A DNA stretch of 41,423 bases from an uncultured Eubacteriales bacterium (GCA_900316435.1 ONCY01000013.1:1-41423), one strand, 5' to 3'; counted from the first letter of the stretch, positions 22,097-29,497 are shown. Numbers and translations: made by a program. Notes: generated by a model from the letters alone, not told the origin.

Positions 22097-22373
22097 GTCG
22101 GCTGAGCCGACGGACAGGACGCGAATCAGACGTTTGATATTAACAAACCTTCTGTTCCCGCGAGGCAGCGTGACGCTGCACCCAAGACGCGCAACTGAAA
22201 AATGTGAAAAAGGCAACCGTCATACCCGCGCAAACGTAACGCTTGATTCACGACGCGAATCAGAAGTTTGATATTAACAAGCTTTTTGTTCCCGCGAGTT
22301 ATGATGCGCCGTTATACCGATTTTTCCTACAAACCGACTTCTAAATAGGCGCGCCGTATGGAACGTCACGTTC
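22097..22373 (-). repeat. Post-stop intergenic element, copy D, composite (between dnaA and dnaN)
   Basis: Read on the minus strand, about 20 bp after the dnaA stop: GAACGTGACGTTC (22361-22373), GGCGCGCCTATTTAG, ATAACGGCGCATC, CTCGCGGGAA, GTTAATATCAAAC, CTGATTCGCG, a decayed AAGCGTTACGTTT hairpin, then a second partial copy containing GCAGCGTCACGCTGC (22165-22179), AATATCAAACGTCTGATTCGCG split by a few bases, and GTCGGCTCAGCCGAC (22097-22111). It looks like one element with another inserted or fused. The remaining part, 21847-22096, is A/T-rich with no gene visible. Confidence 0.8.
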
Positions 22374-22393
22374 CCGCGCTTCGAGTAATGTAA

Positions 22394-23713
22394 TTACCTG
22401 TCGCGGATGTTTTTTATTATGTCGTCGATAAGCTCTTTTACTTTACGGTCATTTTCAATCTGCTTCTGGATTTTCTGAATCGAATATATAATTGTGGAAT
22501 AATGCCTTCCGCCGAACTCGTCGCCGATATTAACCATCGAAAGAGCGGTGATTTCTCTTGTAATGTAGATTGCAATATGACGGGCGTTGCTGATATTAGC
22601 GCTCTTGTTTTTCTGAGAGCGGATTTCGTCAGCGGAAACGCCGAAGGTGCGGGCAACCTCGTCGATAACGCGTTCAACGGTAACCTCGGGCGGAACGTCG
22701 TTGTTGAGAATATCCGAGATAACCTCCTGAGCCGACGAAATGGTAATTTTTTCGTGATTAAGCAGATACTTTGCCTTGAGCTTTTTAACTGTTCCCTCGA
22801 GCTGACGGATATTTGATTTAAGCTTTGAGGCAATAAACTCGCATACCTCGTTTGAAAGCTCAACGTCGAGCAGCTCAGCCTTGCGCTTAATGATAGCTAT
22901 CCTTGTTTCAATATCCGGCGGCTGGATATCCGCGATAAGATCCTGCTCAAAGCGTGAACGCAGGCGGTCGGCAAGAGTTTTTATTTCTTTAGGAGGACGG
23001 TCGGATGTCAAAACAATCTGTTTGTGAGCGTCGTAGAGAGCGTTGAAGGTGTGGAAGAATTCCTCCTGCATACCTTCCTTGCCGCCTAAGAACTGAACGT
23101 CGTCCACAAGAAGAACATCGACCTGGCGGTACTTCTGGCGGAACTCGATCATAGTTTTCATTTTAAGCGACTCAACAAGCTCATTGATGAAGTCGTCAAT
23201 TTTTATGTAGCAGATATTTTTGTCGGGATAATTTTTTTTGATTTCGTTTTGGATTGCAAAAAGAAGGTGGGTTTTACCCAGTCCCGAGTTGCCGTATAAG
23301 AACAGAGGATTGTAGGCGTTTGACGGATTTGTAGCCACAGCCATGCAGGCAGCGTGAGCAAAATTGTTTGACGAGCCCACAATAAAGGTATCAAAGGTGT
23401 ACTCATAGTTGTTGCCGATTTCCTCAACCTTTTTTTCAACGTGATCCTTCTCGCCTATTTCATCGGGGGTTTTAAGCTCGATTTTAAACTTGTTATCAAA
23501 AATCGCTTCAAATGCCTCATTAAGCAGCGGAATATAGCAGCGGGTGATGGTCTGACGGTGAAAATCGTTGGGAACAAGAAGATAAGCGGTGTTGCCGTCA
23601 AAATCAAGATCCAGCGGTTTAATACGAACAATCCAAGTGTTGTACGCGACGTCGGTTATTTTCGATTTACAGTAGGAGCAGACCAGCTCCCAAGCGTCGC
23701 CGAATGAATTCAT
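22394..23713 (-). CDS. dnaA: Chromosomal replication initiator DnaA, with divergent DNA-recognition residues
   Basis: DnaA binds the origin and melts it in an ATP-dependent way. The 439 residues show domain I (about 1-80), a short linker, the AAA+ domain with Walker A GNSGLGKTH (141-149) and Walker B VDVLLVDDVQFLG (198-210), and the C-terminal helix-turn-helix domain IV (about 345-439). Domain IV is clearly aligned with E. coli DnaA but differs at box-reading residues: Lys370 for Arg399, His379 for Gln408, His404 for Asp433, Tyr405 for His434, Ser406 for Thr435; Arg378 and Thr407 are kept. The family signature GRDHTT reads GRHYST. The gene has a good promoter and a long leader. Confidence 0.98.
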   Translation of the reverse strand: MNSFGDAWELVCSYCKSKITDVAYNTWIVRIKPLDLDFDGNTAYLLVPNDFHRQTITRCYIPLLNEAFEAIFDNKFKIELKTPDEIGEKDHVEKKVEEIGNNYEYTFDTFIVGSSNNFAHAACMAVATNPSNAYNPLFLYGNSGLGKTHLLFAIQNEIKKNYPDKNICYIKIDDFINELVESLKMKTMIEFRQKYRQVDVLLVDDVQFLGGKEGMQEEFFHTFNALYDAHKQIVLTSDRPPKEIKTLADRLRSRFEQDLIADIQPPDIETRIAIIKRKAELLDVELSNEVCEFIASKLKSNIRQLEGTVKKLKAKYLLNHEKITISSAQEVISDILNNDVPPEVTVERVIDEVARTFGVSADEIRSQKNKSANISNARHIAIYITREITALSMVNIGDEFGGRHYSTIIYSIQKIQKQIENDRKVKELIDDIIKNIRDR

Positions 23714-23815
23714 AATCGTTACTTCCTCTCATACAATTTAGATATCTGTATTCCTCATTTTCTGGTTAATCGGGAGCAAAAAATTTTGATAAATTAATTA
23801 TTATTTTAAGTAAGC

Positions 23816-23842
23816 AAATCGGTGATTATTAATCACTGATTT
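23816..23842. promoter_or_regulatory. 27-bp dyad in the dnaA leader
   Basis: AAATCGGTGAT and ATCACTGATTT around TATTA form a palindrome with one mismatch, about 105 bp upstream of the dnaA start and downstream of its promoter. A possible autoregulatory DnaA site or RNA hairpin. One ATCGGT motif lies in its left arm. Confidence 0.5.
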
Positions 23843-23897
23843 CATCGGTTTTTATCAAAGTCGCAAATGAACCCACATTAACATCATATACCTCATT

Positions 23898-23926
23898 ATT
23901 ATAGCAAATTTATCCCGAAAAATCAA
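23898..23926 (-). promoter_or_regulatory. dnaA: dnaA promoter
   Basis: On the minus strand TTGATT, exactly 17 bp, then TATAAT; transcription would start near 23890, giving a leader of about 175 nt before the ATG. Confidence 0.8.
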
Positions 23927-24092
23927 GTAAATTTACCCATTAAAAATCGCTTTCAGCCCGATAAATAATAGATTTTTAAGGACATTTATAAACATTATTC
24001 AACATTATTCAACGTTGAAAACATGGAGTGTTATTTATGCAACTTTGGGTGAAAAGATATAATTCAAATTAATTAAAAAGTAAAATATGCAC

Positions 24093-24139
24093 TTTACAAA
24101 CTAACAGTATTAGCATTATAATAACTAACGCTGTTAGTT
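24093..24139 (+). promoter_or_regulatory. Promoter with two TetR-type operators
   Basis: TTTACA at 24093 and a perfect TATAAT at 24117 with an 18-bp spacer. A perfect inverted repeat AACTAAC-GCT-GTTAGTT lies just downstream of the -10 (24123-24139), and a second, 5-of-7 matching site AACTAAC-AGT-ATTAGCA fills the spacer (24099-24115). The centres are 24 bp apart. The layout is typical for auto-repression by a TetR-family protein, which is the next, broken, gene. Confidence 0.75.
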
Positions 24140-24158
24140 TGTTTTTTTGGAGGGAAAA

Positions 24159-24504
24159 ATGAGTACAAAATGATTAACAAAAGAGATAATCATAGCCGAA
24201 GCGATTGCCTATATTGAGGAGAGCGGGCAATCAAAAGTTTCGCTGCATGAGCTGGCGCGGAGTCTGGGCATTAAAACCCCTTCTCTACTATGATGACAGC
24301 GATATTTTAGATTTGTGCAATGGGCTTGTTCTGCAGCAATCTTATGGTTTGCGTACATTTTGGAACTTACAGCAAAATCAAGAAATACAAAAAGATGAAG
24401 AATGGCAGAAAAAGATAATTGATATTGAAATGAGGGTATCACAAAACCCGGATTTTCAGAGGATTGCGTTCTTTCATCATTTGATTTTTGAAAAACGAGG
24501 TTAA
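24159..24504 (+). pseudogene. Broken TetR-family regulator
   Basis: A good start with GGAGGG 5-6 bp before the ATG at 24159 leads into codons for MSTK, then an in-frame TGA (24171-24173), then a clear TetR N-terminal helix-turn-helix: LTKEIIIAEAIAYIEESG and SLHELARSLGIKTPSL, where the frame ends at another TGA. From about 24286 the +1 frame continues open to 24504 with a helical segment (YGLRTFWNLQQNQEIQKDE, then FFHHLIFEKRG) that I cannot assign; it may be the rest of the same regulator after a deletion, or another gene's remnant. A premature stop plus a frameshift make a functional repressor unlikely. Confidence 0.75.
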
Positions 24505-24505
24505 T

Positions 24506-24928
24506 ATGGCTTATAAATTTGAAAACTGCGCAGATGGCGACGCAGATTATATCATTGACAGACTTGTCGAGTACAACCTCTCCCAAGTTTCTGCAGAACA
24601 GAAAACATTGTTTGATACACTCGACAAAAAGATAATAGACGACAATGGAAAGATAATCGCCGGATGTGTTGCGAGAATGTATTGTTGGAATGTCGCCTAT
24701 CTTGATACACTGTTGGTTGATGAGAGATATCGAGGTAATGGCTTTGGCTCAAAACTGCTTATAGAAGTCGAAAGAACTGCCAAAGAAAAGGGCTGTTATC
24801 TGATACATCTTGATACATTTGATTTTCAAGCAAAAGGGTTTTATGAAAAGCAAGGTTATGAGGTGTTTGGTGTATTAGAGGATTGTCCGAAAAATCATAG
24901 AAGATTTTATTTGAAAAAAGAGATATAA
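24506..24928 (+). CDS. GNAT-family N-acetyltransferase
   Basis: A 140-residue protein with the GNAT core YLDTLLVDERYRGNGFGSKL (acetyl-CoA loop, about residues 70-89), then VERTAKEKGCYLIHLDTF and FYEKQGYEVFGVLED typical of the C-terminal half. The ATG at 24506 has GAGG a few bases upstream and follows the stop of the broken upstream frame by 1 bp, so it was probably expressed from the TetR-type promoter. Acts in the cytoplasm; substrate unknown. It points opposite to the surrounding core genes, and its A/T-rich codon use is unlike theirs, which suggests acquisition. Confidence 0.88.
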   Translation: MAYKFENCADGDADYIIDRLVEYNLSQVSAEQKTLFDTLDKKIIDDNGKIIAGCVARMYCWNVAYLDTLLVDERYRGNGFGSKLLIEVERTAKEKGCYLIHLDTFDFQAKGFYEKQGYEVFGVLEDCPKNHRRFYLKKEI

Positions 24929-24971
24929 AAAACAATGGACTACCTTAGGATAAATTTAATTTTTTGCTGTC

Positions 24972-25049
24972 AAAGGAGAATTGACAGCATTTTCATTTGT
25001 CTGATAACTGAAAGGAGAATTGACAGCATTTTCATTTGTCTGATAACTG
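24972..25049. repeat. Perfect tandem duplication of 39 bp
   Basis: Two identical, adjacent 39-bp units (24972-25010 and 25011-25049), each starting AAAGGAGAATTGACAGC. The unit is 13 codons long, and a minus-strand open frame (24956-25138) would carry the repeated peptide SYQTNENAVNSP, but that frame has no good ribosome binding site. A recent duplication with no base differences. Nothing else is recognised in 24929-25284. Confidence 0.85.
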
Positions 25050-25284
25050 ATTTTCTCAGGTTTAATGCGGTTTTCTGCTGCCTCTCTGACTGCATATGAC
25101 AGCAAATTTGACTGCATTTTAAGCTGATTAAAGCTCATCTGACTAAACTCAACTTAATCGTAGGAAATCGCAGAACCTCAGTATTCAAACCGTTTTCGGG
25201 TATTTTAGGAAAATTTGCAAAAGAAAAAAGACGCAAATTGCAATAGCAAGTTGAAACAATTTTTTAGTCTGTAGTAGATTGCCG

Positions 25285-25329
25285 CGAGTTTTTCGAGGGA
25301 GGAGCGTAGCGACGAGCGAGGAAAACTCG
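25285..25329. repeat. 45-bp imperfect palindrome
   Basis: The ends CGAGTTTT and AAAACTCG pair perfectly; between them lies a purine-rich stretch with GGAGGAGCGTAGCGACGAGC. It sits just beyond the tRNA terminator. It looks like a small dispersed palindrome rather than part of the tRNA unit. Confidence 0.55.
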
Positions 25330-25339
25330 TGTAATAATC

Positions 25340-25361
25340 AAAAAGACTGTCAAAGACAGCC
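25340..25361 (-). terminator. Terminator of the tRNA operon
   Basis: On the minus strand GGCTGTC-TTT-GACAGTC (7 bp, one G-T pair) followed by TTTTT, 6 bp after the tRNA-Glu CCA end. Confidence 0.85.
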
Positions 25362-25367
25362 TTTTCG

Positions 25368-25442
25368 TGGTGACCCGGACGGGAATCGAACCCGTGTTAC
25401 CGCCGTGAAAGGGCGGTGTCTTAACCGCTTGACCACCGGGCC
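25368..25442 (-). tRNA. tRNA-Glu (anticodon TTC)
   Basis: Seventy-five bases including an encoded CCA. The acceptor stem GGCCCGG pairs with CCGGGTC (one G-T), the anticodon loop is CTTTCAC, and the T arm has GGGTTCGAATCCC. It lies 3 bp downstream of tRNA-Met and is co-transcribed with it. Confidence 0.96.
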
Positions 25443-25445
25443 GTA

Positions 25446-25522
25446 TGGTAGCGGAAATAGGACTTGAACCTACGACACTTCGGGTATGAACCGAATGCTC
25501 TAGCCAACTGAGCTATTCCGCC
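25446..25522 (-). tRNA. tRNA-Met (anticodon CAT), elongator type
   Basis: Seventy-seven bases with an encoded CCA. The acceptor stem GGCGGAA pairs with TTCCGCT through a G-T first pair; the anticodon loop is TTCATAC on a TTCGG/CCGAA stem, without the three G-C pairs and the 1-72 mismatch of an initiator. A CAT anticodon could also belong to a lysidine-modified tRNA-Ile; the sequence alone leaves that slightly open. Confidence 0.9.
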
Positions 25523-25550
25523 ATTTATGCTGTCAAAATCAGCAAGGTTC

Positions 25551-25579
25551 ATTATACCTTATTGTGTGCCTTTTGTCAA
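25551..25579 (-). promoter_or_regulatory. tRNA operon promoter, full consensus
   Basis: On the minus strand TTGACA, 17 bp, TATAAT, 28 bp before the tRNA-Met gene. Both hexamers match the sigma-A consensus at every position, as expected for a stable-RNA promoter. Confidence 0.92.
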
Positions 25580-25634
25580 GCCCTTTTCATTTAATTTATA
25601 AAATTATTTTTCTAATAAAGAATGATTTAGTGTT

Positions 25635-26270
25635 TTAAAGCATTGAAATTCCGTAACTGTTTACAAGAGCCTCTATCTTTTCACCGTTTTTGCATTTCGG
25701 GCAGTGGTGCGGCTTGTAGCTTTCGTAGTCGCCCAAGTCCTTCGGGTCAAAAATAGAGTGAACGGGATGTCCGTCACATTCTTCAACGGTCGCGAATATC
25801 GCCGATACGCCTACAACATAGCCGCCGTAATACTTAATAGCGTCTATAGCCGCAAGAGCGCTTTTACCTGTTGTAACCGAAGCCGCCAGAATAAGAACAT
25901 GCTTGCCTGCCAGCATGGGAGTCAGGTTATCGCGGAACATCATCTGTCCGCCGCCGATAAATTCGGGCGATACAACATAAATAGTCTGGTGAGCGTTCAT
26001 GTTGAGATAGTTGTCCTTTGTAAGCTCGCTTGCCATGCACGCGCCGATGACCTCGGTTCCGTCAAGGCAGAGGATTGTGTCGATAATTGTATTTGAGCGG
26101 TAATCGTGAACAAGCTGTTCGGCAACTGCTCTCGCCTCTGACAGACGGGTTTTCTGTGTTGTTACGTCGATGTAGTAGTTTGTGTGGATATGCATTGTAG
26201 CAAAATGTCCCTTTGCTACGCGCAGAAATACGTTTTTGTTTTTAGTACGTATTTTATACATTTCAGCCAT
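25635..26270 (-). CDS. Phosphoribosyltransferase-like protein, orotate PRTase related
   Basis: A 211-residue protein with the fold pattern of type-I phosphoribosyltransferases: a hood segment with YYIDVTTQKTRLSEARAVAE, a core strand DTILCLDGTEVIGACMA, and the loop VLILAASVTTGKSALAAIDA (about residues 125-144). In active PRTases the PRPP loop normally begins with two acidic residues; here that pair is Ala-Ala. The C-terminal end has CPKC (residues 189-192), a possible metal site. It has its own promoter and follows serS. It may be an orotate PRTase with a divergent site or a non-catalytic relative. I leave the symbol empty. Confidence 0.7.
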   Translation of the reverse strand: MAEMYKIRTKNKNVFLRVAKGHFATMHIHTNYYIDVTTQKTRLSEARAVAEQLVHDYRSNTIIDTILCLDGTEVIGACMASELTKDNYLNMNAHQTIYVVSPEFIGGGQMMFRDNLTPMLAGKHVLILAASVTTGKSALAAIDAIKYYGGYVVGVSAIFATVEECDGHPVHSIFDPKDLGDYESYKPHHCPKCKNGEKIEALVNSYGISML

Positions 26271-26299
26271 TGTAAAGCCCCCAATTATTTTATATGATT

Positions 26300-26328
26300 A
26301 TTTTACACTATTTTTTAATAAATTGCAA
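26300..26328 (-). promoter_or_regulatory. Promoter for the PRTase-like gene
   Basis: On the minus strand TTGCAA, 17 bp, TAAAAT, 30 bp before the ATG and just after the serS terminator. Confidence 0.65.
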
Positions 26329-26338
26329 TGGGATTTTG

Positions 26339-26378
26339 TAAAAAAATACACAACCGCCAGATTAAAGCGGTTGTGTAT
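26339..26378 (-). terminator. serS terminator
   Basis: On the minus strand a 12-bp perfect stem ATACACAACCGC / GCGGTTGTGTAT with a 9-nt loop, running into a T-tract, 11 bp after the serS stop. Confidence 0.95.
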
Positions 26379-26389
26379 GATAAAGAGCA

Positions 26390-27670
26390 TTATTTGATGA
26401 TTTCTTTTCCGCCCATGTAAGGTCTGAGAGCAACGGGAATGTTGATTGAGCCGTCCTCGTTAAGATTGTTTTCAAGGAAAGCAATAAGCATTCTCGGGGG
26501 AGCTACAACGGTGTTGTTAAGGGTGTGAGCAAAGTACTTGCCGTTCTTGCCGCCGTTTACTCTGATTTTCAGGCGGCGAGCCTGAGCGTCGCCGAGGTTG
26601 GAACATGAGCCGACTTCAAAATATTTTTTCTGTCTGGGCGACCAAGCCTCAACGTCGAGTGAGCGGACCTTAAGGTCGGCAAGGTCACCTGAGCAGCATT
26701 CGAGTGTGCGCACGGGAATGTCGAGCGATCGGAACAGATCGACCGTGTTCTGCCAGAGCTTGTCAAACCACATTTTACTTTCTTCGGGTTTGCAGACAAC
26801 TATCATCTCCTGCTTTTCAAACTGATGAATACGATAAACTCCTCGCTCCTCGATTCCGTGAGCGCCCTTCTCCTTGCGGAAGCAGGGTGAATAGCTTGTC
26901 AGGGTGTAAGGAAGCTCCTCCTCCTTGTGAATGGTGTCGATGAACTTACCGATCATTGAGTGCTCGCTGGTACCGATAAGATAGAGATCTTCGCCCTCGA
27001 TTTTATACATCATTGAATCCATCTCGGCAAAGCTCATAACGCCTGTTACAACGTTTGAGCGAATCATAAACGGAGGCACGCAGTAAGTAAAGCCGCGGTC
27101 AATCATGAAGTCACGCGCGTAAGAGATAACCGCGCTGTGAACTCTTGCAATGTCGCCCATCAGGTAATAGAATCCGTTGCCCGCAACCTTTCGCGCCGCG
27201 TCAAGGTCGATGCCGTTGAGCTTTTCCATGATCTCGGTGTGATACGGAATCTCAAAATCAGGCACAACGGGTTCGCCAAAGCGCTCGATTTCTACGTTTT
27301 CGCTGTCGTCCTTGCCAATCGGAACCTCGGGGTCGATGATCTGCGGAATCTGCATCATAATCTCGGTTACCTTTGCGCTGAGCTCGGTTTCCTTAGCCTC
27401 AAGCTCTTTAAGCTGCTCTGCCTGACGGTTTACCTCGTCTTTGAGAGCCATTCCTTCTTCCTTTTTGCCCTGAGCCATCAGCTTGCCGATTTCCTTTGAA
27501 ATCTTATTTCTGTTTGCGCGCAGGTCGTCTGCCTGCTGCTTTACGGCGCGGCTCTGAGCGTCAAGCTCAATAACCTCGTCAACCAGGCCGAGCTTGTTGT
27601 CCTGATACTTCTTTTTGATGTTTTCCTTTACCGCGTCGGGGTTTTCTCTTAAAAATTTAATATCGATCAT
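26390..27670 (-). CDS. serS: Seryl-tRNA synthetase
   Basis: SerRS charges tRNA-Ser. The 426-residue product has the N-terminal coiled-coil arm (about residues 30-100, rich in Lys, Glu and Ala), the class-II motif 2 CFRKEKGAHGIEERGVYRIHQF and motif 3 near MLIAFLENNLNEDGS, ending LRPYMGGKEII. AAGGAG precedes the ATG. It starts 27 bp after parB on the same strand, with no promoter or T-box leader visible, so it is probably read with parA-parB. Confidence 0.97.
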   Translation of the reverse strand: MIDIKFLRENPDAVKENIKKKYQDNKLGLVDEVIELDAQSRAVKQQADDLRANRNKISKEIGKLMAQGKKEEGMALKDEVNRQAEQLKELEAKETELSAKVTEIMMQIPQIIDPEVPIGKDDSENVEIERFGEPVVPDFEIPYHTEIMEKLNGIDLDAARKVAGNGFYYLMGDIARVHSAVISYARDFMIDRGFTYCVPPFMIRSNVVTGVMSFAEMDSMMYKIEGEDLYLIGTSEHSMIGKFIDTIHKEEELPYTLTSYSPCFRKEKGAHGIEERGVYRIHQFEKQEMIVVCKPEESKMWFDKLWQNTVDLFRSLDIPVRTLECCSGDLADLKVRSLDVEAWSPRQKKYFEVGSCSNLGDAQARRLKIRVNGGKNGKYFAHTLNNTVVAPPRMLIAFLENNLNEDGSINIPVALRPYMGGKEIIK

Positions 27671-27697
27671 TTTATAATCTCCTTTTTAATTGGTAAT

Positions 27698-28549
27698 TTA
27701 ACTTAGTTTATTTGATAACTCGGTCAGTTCCTCGTCCGAGTAGAATTCAATTTGTAAAACGCCGCCCTGTTTTCCTTTTGTCTTGGTGACGCTTATTTTT
27801 CTGCCCAAAGCCTCGGAAAGACTAAGCTCGACCTCTTTGTAGTAATTCGGAACTTTTTCCGCAGGTTTCTCGGGCTTCTTTTCCGATGTCAGCTTTTTAC
27901 AAAGCTTTTCGGTTTGGCGCACGGACAAATCATTCTTTACGATTTGCTCGCATACATCCTTCATGATTTCTTCATTCGGAAGTGTGAGCAGTGCTCTTGC
28001 GTGACCCGCGGATATCTTGTCTGCTTTAAGATATTCTGCCGCGCTTTCAGGAAGCTTTAAAAGTCTGAGGGCGTTTGCCACCGCGGGACGGGATTTTCCG
28101 ACCGAGCGGGCAACCTCCTCCTGGGTAAATCCGTGCTCGTTCATCAGAACCTCGTAGCCCAGCGCTTCTTCAAGCGGAGTCAAGTCCTCGCGCTGCAAGT
28201 TCTCAATAAGCGCAAGTTCCATTGTCTCTGACTCGCTCAGCTCTCGAATAATTACGGGAACCTCTGTAAGTCCTGCCATTCGGGACGCGCGGTACCTCCG
28301 CTCACCAGCTACAATTTCATAGCCGCCGAGCGTCAGCGGACGGACAAGTATCGGCTGCAATAATCCGTGCTTTGAAATACTGTCTGCAAGCTCGCTCAGC
28401 GCCACTTCGTCAAAATCCTTTCGGGGCTGAGAGCGGTTCGGCTCAATTTCCGATATTTTTATGTTTACTGTGCCGTTGTTTTCTTCGTTATCGTTTTCTA
28501 TAAAAATCGCGTTAAGCCCTTTTCCAAGGCCGCCCAGTTTTTTTGCCAT
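27698..28549 (-). CDS. parB: Chromosome partitioning protein ParB (Spo0J)
   Basis: ParB binds parS, spreads along the chromosome as a CTP-dependent clamp and loads condensin. The 283 residues begin [14 protein letters not shown], then show [10 protein letters not shown]-type box I ([11 protein letters not shown]), box [17 protein letters not shown] (CTP-binding region), and a helix-turn-helix [23 protein letters not shown]. The C-terminal dimerisation part follows. Its ATG overlaps the parA stop by 1 bp (TGATG), and AAGGAG lies inside the parA end, so translation is coupled. Confidence 0.97.
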   Translation of the reverse strand: MAKKLGGLGKGLNAIFIENDNEENNGTVNIKISEIEPNRSQPRKDFDEVALSELADSISKHGLLQPILVRPLTLGGYEIVAGERRYRASRMAGLTEVPVIIRELSESETMELALIENLQREDLTPLEEALGYEVLMNEHGFTQEEVARSVGKSRPAVANALRLLKLPESAAEYLKADKISAGHARALLTLPNEEIMKDVCEQIVKNDLSVRQTEKLCKKLTSEKKPEKPAEKVPNYYKEVELSLSEALGRKISVTKTKGKQGGVLQIEFYSDEELTELSNKLS

Positions 28550-29316
28550 CAGCGACGCTCCTTTGCTATAATTTCTTTTGCAAGCTCGGTGTATGCTAAG
28601 CTGCCCTTACAGTTTTTGTCGTAGTATATAACGGGCATTCCGAAGCTCGGCGCCTCCGACAGCCTGACTCCCCTGTTTACCACGGTTTTAAACACCTTTC
28701 CGGGGAAAAATTTTTTTACTTCCTCAACTACCTGCTGAGTCAGGTTCAGTCTGCCGTCATACATTGTCAGGAGCACGCCTTCAAGCTCGATCGAGTAGTT
28801 ATACTGCCTTTTAATACGCCTTACGGTGCTCATAAGCTGAGACAGACCTTCAAGCGCGTAGTATTCACACTGAATGGGCACAATGAAGCTGTCTGCAAGC
28901 GTAAGAGCGTTTGCCGTAATAAGACCGAGCGACGGCGGACAGTCGATAATAATGTAGTCGTAATACTGTTTTATCGGCAGTATTGAGTTTTTAAGCAGAG
29001 CTTCTCTGTGCGGTTTTTCCGCTATTTCAAGCTCCGCTGCAGCAAGGCTTATGCTCGACGGTAAAATGTGAAGGTTTTGGTACGGTGTTGTAAGCACGCA
29101 TTCTTCTGCCTTAACGCCGTCTACCAATATGTTGTAGGTTGAAAACTTTACCTTGCTTTTGTCGATTGCCACGCCGCTTGTGGCGTTACCCTGAGGGTCG
29201 GCGTCGACAAGCAAGGTCTTTTTGCCGAGAGCTCCCAAGCACGCAGCCAAGTTTACGGCGGTAGTGGTTTTACCCACTCCACCTTTTTGATTTGAAATCG
29301 CTATTATCTTTGCCAT
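28549..29316 (-). CDS. parA: Chromosome partitioning ATPase ParA (Soj)
   Basis: ParA/Soj is a DNA-binding Walker ATPase that positions ParB-parS complexes and in Bacillus also controls DnaA. The 255-residue protein starts with the deviant Walker A motif NQKGGVGKTTTAVNLA and continues with VDADPQGNATSG and IIIDCPPSLGLIT. No N-terminal helix-turn-helix is present, so it is the chromosomal type. It has its own promoter with an extended -10, and a parS site lies about 180 bp upstream. Confidence 0.97.
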   Translation of the reverse strand: MAKIIAISNQKGGVGKTTTAVNLAACLGALGKKTLLVDADPQGNATSGVAIDKSKVKFSTYNILVDGVKAEECVLTTPYQNLHILPSSISLAAAELEIAEKPHREALLKNSILPIKQYYDYIIIDCPPSLGLITANALTLADSFIVPIQCEYYALEGLSQLMSTVRRIKRQYNYSIELEGVLLTMYDGRLNLTQQVVEEVKKFFPGKVFKTVVNRGVRLSEAPSFGMPVIYYDKNCKGSLAYTELAKEIIAKERR

Positions 29317-29331
29317 AAAATCACCTTTTTG

Positions 29332-29360
29332 ATTATAACATAAATCAAGATAATTTTAAA
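29332..29360 (-). promoter_or_regulatory. parA promoter
   Basis: On the minus strand a perfect extended -10 (TGTTATAAT) with a weak -35 TTTAAA 17 bp upstream, 15 bp before the start codon. The spacing leaves a very short leader with an AAGGTGA site. Confidence 0.7.
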
Positions 29361-29497
29361 TAGCTTATTTATAACTTTTAAAAATTTCTTATTATTATAC
29401 TAATATCCAATAAAACCCTTTAACATCTGTTTTAAAGCGTTTTAATGGAAATTAGTATTATTTCAAAAAGCGAAAATAACAGAGATGTTTCTAAAAA

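Larger units (their letters stand above)
23714..24090. other. A/T-rich region upstream of dnaA, candidate part of oriC
   Basis: No gene. It holds the dnaA promoter, the dyad, four 9-mers of the form TTNATCGGK (23766, 23815, 23841 on the + strand, 23957 on the minus strand; the second begins CA) and a 10-bp tandem repeat AACATTATTC x2 followed by AACGTTGAA at 23991-24019. No canonical TTATNCACA box was found. That this is the origin is an inference from the position beside dnaA and A/T richness. Confidence 0.4.

Noticed and set aside
24972-25049. CRISPR array
   Set aside because: Only two adjacent identical units without spacers and no cas genes.
24956-25138. Minus-strand 60-codon open frame through the tandem repeat
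   Set aside because: No convincing ribosome binding site or family; kept only as part of the repeat description.
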